Part shown: piece after piece, positions 24,093-35,386 of the stretch | How the letters are laid out: every line of letters begins with the position of its first letter | Numbering within the stretch: the first letter of the stretch is position 1 | Origin: Chamaecyparis obtusa | Lineage: Eukaryota > Streptophyta > Pinopsida > Cupressales > Cupressaceae | Reading direction: 5' to 3' | NCBI GenBank assembly: GCA_027943335.1 | Contig: BSBK01001534.1 | Coordinates: forward strand, 1,977,001 to 2,041,000 | DNA length: 64,000 nt | Position numbers and translations under genes: made by a program | Notes under the pieces: model-generated | Told to the model about the DNA's origin: nothing | The model's input: the letters and a program-made list of their open reading frames with translations, nothing else | The model's database searches: none

Positions 24093-25051
24093 TGATGCAG
24101 GGGCATCCAAGGTTAAGGCAAGGGAATTATGTGTCCTTGGTGAAATTGCATAGGTGTTTGTATTTTGGCCAGTTTTTACTCGGTTGCAGCCTTGATTAAC
24201 AACCTCAGTCATTGAAGAAAGCTCGATCGATGAAGGAACTTGGTAGTCTTTGGCACTCTATGAAAGTGTACTTGGTCATGCCTATGGTGCTCGGTCGACA
24301 CTGGTGCTTGATGATGCTTGGTGTGCTCGGTTAATTCACTGATGCTCGATAGTTATGGCTTACCGACTGGAGTTCTATGTGATTTGTTGGGCCGACTTGG
24401 TGCAATTATTGTTTGTATATTTTGTTGGATTCTCCTAAGTGGATCTGGAGACTGACATGCTGAATTAAATGTTTGTATACATTTTGTAAGCCGACTTGTA
24501 TGGCATTTAATATTTGTTAGGAAGAGTTAAGGGTTTCATCTTGTCGACTTGTGGCTGATGATTAGCATTTAAGGGGTGTTTGGGTAGATGTTTAGGGTAG
24601 AACTTAGAGAGCTGGCATGACTTGGAAGACTTGAAGCCTGAAAGCTGAAGTTGGAAAAGTTGTGGAAAAGATCTTGCATGATCTTGCAGATCAGATTTCT
24701 ATCTGATAGGTTGTAATAGCAGAGCTAGTGCTTTGCACACTTGGGAACAAGGAGATTGCTTGGAAGCTTGCGAGCTCAAGTTTAGATCTTCCTTAGGGTT
24801 TCCATCAGCTTCTAATTGTCTTTAGAGCTGAACTAGCTAGAGATTGTATTGGATTTGGTTGTGGATCTTGCAAAATTATTTCTGATTGTAATTGGCCCTA
24901 ACTCGGAAGGCCTTATAACTGGGCATGTTAATGCAAATTACTTGAAACAATTATTGTGTTATCTATTGTTTTGAGTCTTTCACTGTGTAATTCTGAAGCT
25001 ACTTGGCCTAAACTATCCTTAATTGGATCCTTCTAGCCTTGGTCTGTGTCA
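24093..25051 (+). repeat. 3' LTR of gypsy C
   Basis: It starts TGATGCAGGGGC and ends TCTGTGTCA. It has many substitutions and a small insertion near 24320-24345 relative to the 5' LTR. Confidence 0.9.
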
Positions 25052-25056
25052 TATTA

Positions 25057-25587
25057 AGTAATGTTATCATGCTAATTTATATCTAGATCATCTTAGCATA
25101 TCTCCTAATTGTTAGATTTCTTCATGTTTTTCATGTTTCTAACTCACATTAGCTTAGCATAATGGATTAATCTAGCTTCTTTCATTTCTTTGCATATCAT
25201 CTTCATCTTATCACACTTTTATTTGGTTTAAAATCAATCTAGGATAAGCATTTGTAGCTCAGTTCTGCATTTTGGCTTCATTTGGTTCCTTGGGGCCCTA
25301 GGAACAAATCATGTTTACCATACCTAATTTTGTGTCACTATGGGGTATCCTTGGTCCCTAAATGATCCTAAACCTTCCTAATCTGCATTGGGGACATGCT
25401 CCTGGTGTTTTTATAGCAGACCCACATCCCTAAAATGAGAGCAAATCAAACGGTGACAGGGTGCTCCCGTTTAAGCTCTATTTGAGGTATCATGCAAATA
25501 GATTTACTATATGTTAGGAATATGTTGCTTAGGATAATGTTTGAATGTCTACGCTTGTTCTGAATAGGTAAGGTTTTCACTAATCAT
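25057..25587 (+). repeat. Fragment of family B gypsy LTR, right piece
   Basis: It continues the LTR broken by gypsy C and aligns with about 27425-27958 (gttatcatg, gcaaatcaaacg, cagggtgctcccgttt). It ends near cactaatcata, the counterpart of the LTR end attagtcaca. The conserved TGGCACGCC primer site does not follow, so this is a solo or 3' LTR remnant. Confidence 0.82.
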
Positions 25588-26715
25588 AGTAACATAAAAG
25601 ATCCACCTATATCTTCAAGGGACTTGATATCTAGAATTTTATGTGAAAAAGTGGATGATCAAGTATTTTACAAGCTCTCATGCTTGGATGGCATATGTAT
25701 TAATTGTAGTGGCTTGAGACATTTACCAATTTATCAACATATGAGGAGTACACATACAATTGGGAATGAGATAGTGTAATTTGAAAAAATAAGACTGTGA
25801 CCTACAATATAAAGAATGAAAAATAAGAAAAATGATGTGAATTGGTCATTGAAAAGATTACAATGTATCAATTTATGGGTCTAAAATGATGTATAATAGA
25901 CTGTCTGGGCATAAAAAGATATTTTTTAAAACTAATCCATGTTTGGAGTTATCTTGGTAAGGGTTTACCATAAGGGGACATGATTAGGAGACTTGGACTC
26001 TTGTCACAATTTATTTGTAATTATATTTCACAAAAGGATAGTCGTATTGATCTCTAGACAAGGATGGTACTATGTATGACAATCCAATAGGACAATAAGA
26101 AGGGTATTGAACCTATATGTTATGTCTTGGGTTTAAATATTTAGAGAGTTAGAGGGTCTATCTTAGGTGTTTGGGAACAACATTATGTTTGTGTGCCCAT
26201 TAGACCAAAAGGATTCTCCCTATTACATGAGCATTTGAAGGTGCTTTGTACAAATGTGTCATTACATTGATTTGTTCAATTAAAGGGAGTTGTATTTGAT
26301 CTTTTAGGCCATATATAACAAGTTCATCCATGAAAATTTTAAGTGTCTTTTAGTGAAGAGATTTGTCCTTAAACAATAAATACATAAAATGACTCAAAAT
26401 GCCCAAAAAAAGACAAATAGCACTCAGTTGGAGAAGTTATTATTGGATTGATAAATTTCCTTTGAATTGAGAGGTACAACTCCCTCTTAAGAGATATGAA
26501 ATGAATAGAATATAAAATGTGATTTTCACGAGAAAGCATAAAAGGAAATAACGTCTACCCATAACCATGCAAGTAGATGCAAAAGGTCGATTTAAAAAGA
26601 AGTGAATACATATGGCTAAAACAAAGTTTAATTACTGACACCCACGAATAACATCCAAACTAAAGGTAAACAAAGGACTCATTTATTCTAGTATGATTAA
26701 ATTGCAAAGACAAAG
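25588..26715. other. Unassigned 1.1-kb spacer
   Basis: There is no open frame of gene length and no terminal repeat. A short stretch near 25670-25790 translates (plus) to a peptide with CLDGICINCSG followed by stops. It could be a relic of a coding exon with a CxxC motif, but I cannot name it. The rest is AT-rich with no feature I recognise. Confidence 0.3.
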
Positions 26716-27958
26716 TGTAGACACCTAAAAATCCACTTGCCAATTAAAATTATTTTTAGTTGACAAAAGTTCTGATGACATCATCATTTATTAATTAATT
26801 ATTTAATTCATTCATTCATTATTATGGTCATTATCCCTTCTCCTATTATAATTAAAGACATTTAATTAAAGAACCCCTCCAAAAAACATTTAAATCTAAT
26901 TTGAATGATAATCCCTCCAATTTATTAATTATTTAATAAATTATGTCTCAAAATCCTTTAAATAAATAAATTATTTATTTAATTCCCAAAAACCCTAGAT
27001 ATCTTCTAGAAAACCCTCAACCTATCCTCACTTTCCTAATCACTCCCTAAACCTTCTTAAGAGGTGTTTCCTAACTCTCTTAGCCTAAACCTGCATCCTT
27101 TGACTTTGGGTCAACCCCCTCATTAATGAGCCTTAAATGCTCATTAATGAACCCTTACACCCTCATTAATGGATCTTATGACCTCTTAATGAAGACATAT
27201 GTCTATTCTTCCACCCTTGTCCCCTAGCACACTTCCTTAGTGTTATTCACACATGTGTGAGCAACCCTTCACCCTTATCCCTTTGACCATACCTCTAACC
27301 ATACCCCTAACTCTACCCCTAACTCTGATTCTGACCCTCACTACCCTTCCTAACCCAAGACCTTCCTCAAATCCTATAAATACTCCTCATTCCAAGAGCA
27401 ATTTACCAATTCAAATCTTTCATATTAAGCATTGTTATCATGTTCATTTTCATCTAGACTTAGCATAATTTCTAATATTGTTAGATTTAGCTCATTTTTA
27501 TGCTTTCATAACTCATCCTAGCTTAGATAAATTGGATTAATCTAGTTAATTTTAAGCAATACTAACCATTTTCATTCATATCATATCGATCTTTTGGTTA
27601 AAATCAACTTTGCATAACATTCATAAGCTCTAATCTACATTTGGCTTCATTTGGTCCCTCCGAATCCTAGGTGCAAAATAGGTGCTCCATACCTAGTTTT
27701 GTTCCATTATGAGGTATTAGTGGCTTCTAAATGATCCTAATCCTTCCTAAACAACATTGGGGACATTCTTGTTGTACTTCATGAGCACACCCACAATCAT
27801 CCTATAAGAGCAAATCAAACGATGACAGGGTGCTCCCGTTTCAGCTCTATCTGAGGTGTCTTGCAAATAGATTTTCTACATGTTAGGTATATGTTATTTC
27901 TTACTAATGTTTAACTATTTACACATGTTTTTAACAATTTAGGTTTGCATTAGTCACA
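26716..27958 (+). repeat. 5' LTR of element B
   Basis: It starts TGTAGACACC and ends TAGTCACA directly before the primer site. The first and last bases and the TATA region resemble the gypsy A LTR, while most of the middle differs. A TATAAATA box is at 27375-27382. Copies: the 20956/25587 fragment and the partial 3' LTR at 61413. Confidence 0.88.
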
Positions 27959-27961
27959 TTT

Positions 27962-27979
27962 TGGCACGCCCGGTGGGAC
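27962..27979 (+). promoter_or_regulatory. Primer-binding site of element B
   Basis: TGGCACGCCCGGTGGGAC starts three bases after the LTR end and is identical to the gypsy A site at 6096-6113. The same priming tRNA is implied. Confidence 0.8.
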
Positions 27980-29103
27980 CCCACCACGCTCTTCAAACTG
28001 CTTTTTTAGGGTTTTTTGATAATAATAAAAAATCACTTTTTGTGAACATCCCGGGCATCCTTGGAGGAAGAGTCATATGAAAAAGTTTCCCTGGCATGGA
28101 TTTCTATTTGGGAACCCCCTGATTGTTGTACTAGACCATGTATATTGTCGTATGAGGTTTTTTGCATGTATTTTGGGCCCTTTTACCACTTTTGGCACTA
28201 TTTGCCATATGGGAACCCCTATAATATCGTATGGGAGCTTGTAGTAACTCGTATGATACTGAGCCACAAAAAATCCTATCTTGCATTGTTGTATGGGAAA
28301 CAGAGGGCATGTGTGAGGCCTTAAACTTGGTTTTTATTAGTTTTTAGGGTTCATTTAGGCCTCCTAGTGCCTCTAGGCTTCAAATTTCTAGTTTCTAACT
28401 TGGTTGTTTGTGGGTAGTCCTTAGAAGGCAAGTTGATAAAAAACTCATCAAGGTCATAAGGCCTATTAACTCTTTTATATATTTAGGAACATAATCAACT
28501 TCCATTCAAAGCTTAAAAAGAACCTTCCATTCAATCTTGAGTGCTTAAAATGGACTAATCTGCATATCTTTCCTAAATGGTTAAAACACAATCCTAATCA
28601 ATCCTAAAGTGGTCAGAATCACTCATCATGCTTTTTTTTTTAGCTAAAAATAACTTCATCTAAACAAACTTAAGTGTTTTAAGGTTTTATGCAATCTAGG
28701 AACTAAAAACAAACCTCATTTGGGCTTAAGAAAGAACTTTCACTCAATCTTGAATGTCTAAAAAGAAAAGAATCTGCATATCTTTCCTAAATGGTTCAAA
28801 CCCAATCCTAATCAATTCTAAAGTAAACAAAGTCAAGATTCACCCTTTTATTTGGGTTTAAAATGAACCTTGGCTAAAGAATTTCAATGTTTAAAGAGTT
28901 TTTATGCAAGTCTCAAAGTGAAAATCTAGGAAAAGTTTCAAACTTTTGAACTAACACCAAATCTTGAATGACCCTAAAAGATGAACTAAAAACAATATCA
29001 AAGTCATTTCATTTGAGTCCTAAAAAAATTCAACCTTGAGTGCACAAAGTGAAAAACAAAGCAGTTTCATTTCAAAATCAGGTTCAATTAGGATCCTAAA
29101 AGA
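27980..29103 (+). other. Leader of element B, part 1
   Basis: Noncoding, with repeated phrases such as 'aatcttgaatg' and 'aacccaatcctaatcaa' that resemble the gypsy A leader near 6740-7100. The open stretch 28061-28324 shows no domain. It is cut at 29103 by the CACTA insertion and resumes at 54870. Confidence 0.6.
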
Positions 29104-29128
29104 CACTACTACATTTGGGGCCAAATTT
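29104..29128 (+). repeat. Left terminal inverted repeat of CACTA element
   Basis: CACTACTACATTTGGGGCC followed by aaattt. It pairs with 54842-54866. Confidence 0.9.
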
Positions 29129-32100
29129 CAACAGAAACTTCTAACGGATAATTTTTTTTAATGAATTTGGTGTTTTTTTTGTAATAGGCCCTGATGGTGT
29201 TGGTATTCCGATGGGTTTTAAATAGACCATCAAAATTCTGATAGTTTCGAGGTATAGATGAAAAAAAAATTGAAACGCCCAAATCATTTTTATTTCGATT
29301 ACTGAGAAAAGGAGCGGGTGAAAGATGAGCGGGAGAGAAGGTATGTGATTTCTTCATCTTTGATTGAAATCTTTGATAGGAAACATCTTTCAAGCCTCTA
29401 TCATCATATTCGATCGCAAATTTCAAATGCATTGCATTTTATTTGATCATGAATGGTCTCTGAAATGACCGCATTCTATTGGTGTCATGCCCTAGCCCAT
29501 GCTTTATCTCTATTATTTGATGTTATTGGTGCTTGTGCTCAAGGATATTGATTCACTATTTTGAAATGTTTGAATTCACGTTTGTTGATATTATTGGCAT
29601 GTTTAATGATGCCATTGTATATTGTTGAGATGCTCACTGAAATGATCACATTCTATTGGTGTCATGCCATAGCCCATGCTTTAACTCCATTATTTGATGT
29701 TATTGGTGCTTATGCATATGTTGAAATGTTGAAATTTAACTAAATTATGAAGGATATCAATTTTTTTGAAATGTTGACTATGGTTATCAAATAGATAGCC
29801 TGTGAGCTTCGAGCTAGGTGCCATTTGTATTGATAGCTTAGGGCATCAAATGTATTGTATCATTAATAGTTGAGACTTTGTTAAAAGGAAATAGGACAAA
29901 GAACGATTTTGATTTATTTTCTCTATTTTGATCCCTAAGTGGCTTACAACCCTAGAGAAGTATATGTAGATTTATGGATGGAGTTGCAGAATACATAGTA
30001 GCCGATAATTCACAAGAAATCCATGCATCCAATTTGAAAAATAATTAATACAAAGAAATAGGGTACTCCAATGGCCCAATCATCCGGACCTTGACTTTCC
30101 CCTCAACCAGTGACCCTTCAAAACTAGGTTATCATGCAATCAGTGAGTGATCCTTCATTATCTCAGTCTGCCTTGCATCCAAACATATTGGAAATACACA
30201 ATACAATGATATCAAGTCTTTCACAATCCCCCTTCCCTCAAGGAACACTATCAACCATCCCTTCCACATAGCATTTCACTATTGTATGAGTGGATTGTGC
30301 AGGAACAATTAACATTAAACAAGGAGAAAACTCCTCAACACATCTTGGAAACTGTTGAATTCAATAATAAATGAAACCTAACACCAACACTATTCCTTCC
30401 ATTCACTTTTACTAAGAATAAAGCATTTAATCCATTCAACATTACATATAATCATTAGATAGTTACATTTCCTGACTATGTACAGGAACAGTCACGACCA
30501 AAAATTATCAAAAGTACTTTCAACCTTGCACAAGCTATTCCAAACTTCAAGTAAAATGAGCAATATGCTATATCAAATCATTCATATTCATAGTAACCAT
30601 TCAAAGGATCATTTTCTCAATGAACCCTTTGACTGTACCCCTACGGCAGAGACTGGCAATATACATGAAATTTACATTTTTTATTACTAAAAGTGGTTTA
30701 CATAGTTTCATATGATCTTTGATCGATCATTAACCTTGTCTCCATTCCTATGGCATGCATGAGGAAAAGAAAAGAGATAACATGAGAAAACCCTAATCAA
30801 CCCTTGCAGAAATGGAGGATGTCAAGTCAACTCCAAACTAGGCTACATATGCATTAACTAATCCTTGGGAGAGAACCCTATAAAAAGCACTTTAAAGTTT
30901 AAACATGAAGATAAATCATGAGGAACTAATCTATCTAATTCACTTACGGGGAAGATGTAGGGAATTAAACACAAAGGTATGCCTTAAGGATCTAACATAT
31001 CCAATTCACTTCCAAGGTAGATTCTTCTAGACCAAATATAAGAAATAGGAAAGCTTAGCCTACTACCATGTCTGAGGTGGATATAATCCCAAGAATCTGT
31101 CGCCAATGAAAAATTTGTAGACAAAAATGGGTGAAATCTTGGAAGAAAACCATCAAGACAAACTAAAATCTACTGATAGGTTGAAAATAATGTAGTTTTA
31201 GACACCGAAGTTTCTCAACTCAAAGCCAATCACTAAGGCCCTTTAAGTTACCAAAATCCTCACGTTGAAGATTTTTTTGGATTATATGAGGTATAGGCAT
31301 ACATAATAAACACTTAATGTTCAAAGACAAATTTCAAGTTAGCAACATTCATCTAAGTTTCATGCAAGGAAAACCAAGAACCATTATCTTCAAATATTAA
31401 AGCATTTTTTTCTCAAAAACACAAGTGCCATTGAATGGGAATCGAAAAGGAATACTCTCACACAAAAGCGACATAAAATGAAACTATAAGAATGACCCTA
31501 ATGCCTACATTTTTGTTCATAAATATTGGGATTTTTTAACATTGGAAAACTCTTTAGGAAGATTCAAAGTTCATTATTTACATAATAGAGTTTTACAACC
31601 CTTAATCCACTGACTGTACCCCTTTACCAGTCATAGTCACCAAGACTAGTCAATTTCTTGACTTTATTAACAACAAAAATAGTATAATGATTTCATGAAC
31701 CTGATATTTGTCAGACAAATCTTCATTGTCCCCCATAAAAAAACTAAGTAATAACTACTATACCCTTAATCTGTTTAACAATGCACCATATTAGATAAAG
31801 TAGGTTCTATCACACATGGCATTGACTCTCTTCAAACTCACAATATGTTGCATGTGTAGTACAAAACTCATGAGATTCTAAAGAAGGCCTCACTCTTAAT
31901 CAGCCAAATCTTCCTTGTACCACATAAAATTCAACTTTTCTCTAATGTTGTAGTTGCAAGTAATGAATTTTAAATTTTACTTTGTTATATTCAATTAAAG
32001 GCACTCAAAATCAGCGAAACGCTCATTTGTAATTTCTGTGAGATGTGAAGAGGGCACCGTGCGCGAAGAGGGAAGAGGGCACTAGACTTTTCCTTGTGAG

Positions 32101-33651
32101 TTATGATAATTATTGTAAACATGCCATTGGTTCAGTTTTGTATTTTTTTTGTTTAATGCATTTAAAATAAAGGTCTATTTATGTAGACTTCTAGCACGAA
32201 GGAAGATTTGACCTAGTCAAATAAAAGGTCTAATTCTGTAGACTGTTGGTTAGACAAATCTTCATTGTCTTCTGATTGTCTTCTTTATACACTAGCATGT
32301 ATTAATTGGCTGACAAATAAAGAAGCATTTAGACAATCAGAAGACAATGAAGATAATTTTAAATGCATTTAACACATAAAAAATTACAAAACTGAACCAA
32401 TGACATGTTTACAACAAAGAAATGGAGTGATAATAATATGCTAAAAATTGTATTTTTTTTAATACACGCCAAAGGACCAGTCCCAACAATTCTTAAACAT
32501 ACTTTATATGATATGATGAACTCTTAAACAATTAAGGTTGGAGTAGACATAGTTATCAAATAGTTTTGTGTGTTACAAGGAAGATTTGGTTGATTAAGAG
32601 TGAGGCCTTCTTTAGAATCTCATGAGTTTTGTACTACACATGCAACATATTGTGAGTTTGAAGAGAGTCTGTGCCATGTGTGATTGTTAAGTAATGGGAA
32701 AGTTATGATGATTTAATTGTAGAACTACTGGTCCCTTGAAATGTTCAAAAAAAAATTCTCAAAAGATGCACTCTCATGGAATACGATGACTTCAGGTTAT
32801 GCACAAAATGGATCTATCTTCTATCACTATGCTCTTATCCTATGTCAAAATGGGAGATTTATGACATGGTATAGATATCCATCAAGGCATAAATAAAATT
32901 CAACTTTTCTCTAATGTTGTAGTTGCAAGTAATGAATTTTAAATTTTATTTTCTTATTCATAGAAGTTTGCAGTATAGTTGCTTTTAATGTAGACAATTT
33001 AGCCAGTGTATTTTCCTATAGTGTTCCTTAGTCTTGATTGAGGATGATAGGCACATGGTCGCTAAACTAGACTTGCATAGTGCAGTTAGATTAAAGGGGT
33101 GATTGTTTTGGTAGTGAAGATGAGAAGAAAAACACAATTCATTAGTTAAATGTTTTGTATATAAATTGGGTACTACTTTTGCAGGTAGTTTTAGCTCATT
33201 GTTTTGTAATGTAATTTTTCAATTTCATGTATTTTATCTCTTATTTATTAGGTGCATGAGATGAAGGTTGAATGTAAGAGTCTTATAATGTTGAGTTACC
33301 TTTGGATCTCAAGTTTTTTATACTCCTATGATGATCTTTCTCAACGAGTATTTTATTCTATTGTTATTTTTTAAATAACATATTGGGGAAATACAAAGCT
33401 TTGTACTTCTACAAGACAGTCAACACAAAATTGAAGCATCAAATAAGACTTGATCAAGTTGTAGGTGGAATGTGCACTCAAATAGTAAGTAATGTAGAAT
33501 AACAAAATAAGTAATCTATCGTGTCTACATTTTTTTATTTTCTAAGATTACGTCCATGTTCTATATTCATAGAATGGTTGAAAATTGAAATTTACAATTT
33601 GATAAAAGTACTAATAGTTGTTGTTCCCTGCACTCTCAATCAACAACTTGT
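29129..33651. other. CACTA left noncoding arm with internal repeats
   Basis: No credible gene. Segment 29453-29540 is repeated at about 29630-29720 (ttctattggtgtcatgcc..tagcccatgcttta). Segment 30290-30655 recurs directly at about 49247-49617. Segment 29275-29470 recurs inverted at about 51745-51945 and in part at 50275-50425. Segment 31803-31923 is inverted at about 32570-32686. Such shuffled repeats are common in CACTA subterminal regions, where the element's own protein binds, but these are longer than typical binding sites. Confidence 0.6.
32112..32418. repeat. Long palindrome (foldback copy 1)
   Basis: The left arm from tgtaaacatgccattggttc pairs with the right arm ending gaaccaatgacatgtttaca. 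An inner arm pair (tcttcattgtcttctgattg with its complement at about 32332-32353) closes the hairpin. The termini match the palindromes at 47185, 48890 and 50777. Confidence 0.8.
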
Positions 33652-34873
33652 TGTTGGAATTAGGAGAGATAGGTACTGAGAGGGGAGGGGTGAATCAATA
33701 CCCTTAAATATTTCACTTGTAAACCTTTCTGATATAAAATAGTAAGTAGTAATAACCGACCAAAATAACTTGAATCTAATTGCATGTATCATTCATCTAG
33801 TTAACTTATAAATATAACCAACATGAAATCAATATGACAATCATATAACACAAGTATTTTGGTAACAGAAACCTTTGTAAGAAGGTAAAAACTGCGGTGG
33901 GGATGACACCCACAAATTCTTCACTACTGCAGATAGAAAAGGTTTTCTTGTTAAGGCTACAAATTTTGATCACTTCTGGTGATCTTACCCTGTTAGGAGT
34001 AACATATTAGATCAGCTAGATCTACCTAGTTATAGGATTTTGACAACACTAATGAAGTGTGCACTCGGTTAAGAGATTTACATAAGACTGTTAAGTCTAC
34101 TCTGTTAAGAGATTTTATCAAAAACTCTATTACAATTTTTAGAAAGTAATAAGCAATTATCTGCTAGTTGACAACTCAATTGTCTGATACAAATCTATAA
34201 GTGCTCATAAATATCACCTTGACTGTGATAAATTTTTTCTCTGAATCTACTCAGTAGCCTTCTCTGATTCTGCTCAAACTGATAACTTCTGTACTCTGGT
34301 CTGCTTTGTTAATTGACTAACTTGAAGTTAGGCAATGGCTTCAAGTGCTCTGTGACTCATATATATCAGTTCACCAACCAAAAAATGATGCAGACATACA
34401 AAATATATAGTGTTCTATTTTACCGCTTTAGCAAAAATTAGGTTACAAAAACAATCATAACCCTAAGATCTACAGTGCAAAATTAACCTAGATCAATTAT
34501 TACAATAAGATAAACATTACATCTAATGAGTATCTTTTACAATAAATGCTTCTTGATCTTAGTAAACCGTTTTATGATCTATTGTAACCGTTTGCATAGA
34601 AGAATGTCCCATTTCAGATTATTATGCCATTTCTTGTGATCCTCGGTAAACACTGCATAAACTGCTCGGTGTATACTATAATGCTCGGTGTTTACTGTTT
34701 ATCGGTGTCAGTGTCTGCTGGTGCTCGGTAAACTGTATAGTTCTCGGTGTAAAGGCTTTACCGACTGCTTAGTCTTGCTTCAGGTTACAACCAACTCAAT
34801 ATAAGTGACCGACCAATCTCTTTGATATCCTTTGATACTAATGACAACCTTAAATGCTCAATAGAGATTAACA
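33652..34873 (-). repeat. Solo copia LTR inside the CACTA element
   Basis: On the plus strand it starts TGTTGGAATTAGG and ends GATTAACA; its reverse complement matches the copia E LTR at about 61586-62811 (ccgagcatc motifs, ccctcccctctcagtacc). It is 1222 bp, with flanking CTTGT (33647-33651) and CTTGC (34874-34878), a 5-bp duplication with one mismatch. No primer site or internal sequence adjoins it, so LTR-LTR recombination probably removed the rest. Confidence 0.87.
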
Positions 34874-35386
34874 CTTGCCTCTATTTGTGGTCTCAAGTTG
34901 CCTCCATTTGTTGTTCCCTGCACCCTCAAAAAGCATTAGATAGGCATATTTGTCATTTTAAGATCAAAGATAAAGGCCCCCTTTTTATGAGCGCACACAC
35001 ACACACATCATATACAACATATATAAACTTCACCATGCATATTTTCCTAAGCACTATTGGGACCTTACCCTACAACAAATGTATTATTGTGAAAATCATC
35101 ACAAGTCCATTTGTTGTTGGGTCTAGCTCCTACTAGTGCTTGGTCAAATTTCATGCACTTTTGATATATTTTATGTATAATATATATGACATTTTATTTT
35201 GATTTACAAACTACTATATTATTTGAATATCTTTCTTTCTTGCCATAATACGAAAGAGTTTGAGGTGGAAGACTACAATAACAGAAGTGTTTCAATTTGG
35301 TATACTATACTAAAACATCATTTCATAACTAACTTTTAAATTTCTATATATAATTAGGTTATAGATAATCTAAGTAAAGAAGGATC

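Larger units (their letters stand above)
21159..25051 (+). mobile_element. Gypsy C: non-autonomous LTR retrotransposon with gag-protease only
   Basis: The 3.9-kb element has LTRs 21159-22095 and 24093-25051, both starting TGATGCAGGGG. A tRNA-iMet-type primer site lies at 22101, a gag-protease frame at 22353-23957, and a perfect 5-bp target duplication TATTA is at 21154-21158 and 25052-25056. There is no reverse transcriptase, RNase H or integrase in the 2.0 kb between LTRs, so it would depend on another element's enzymes. It sits inside a family B LTR fragment whose two halves align across the duplication with the uninterrupted LTR near 27424. The LTRs differ at many positions, so the insertion is not recent. 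Confidence 0.92.

Noticed and set aside
29104..29128. Possibility that the CACTA start is just part of element B
   Set aside because: The 3-bp AGA duplication, the inverted counterpart at 54842-54866 and the resumption of the leader at 54870 all support a separate insertion.
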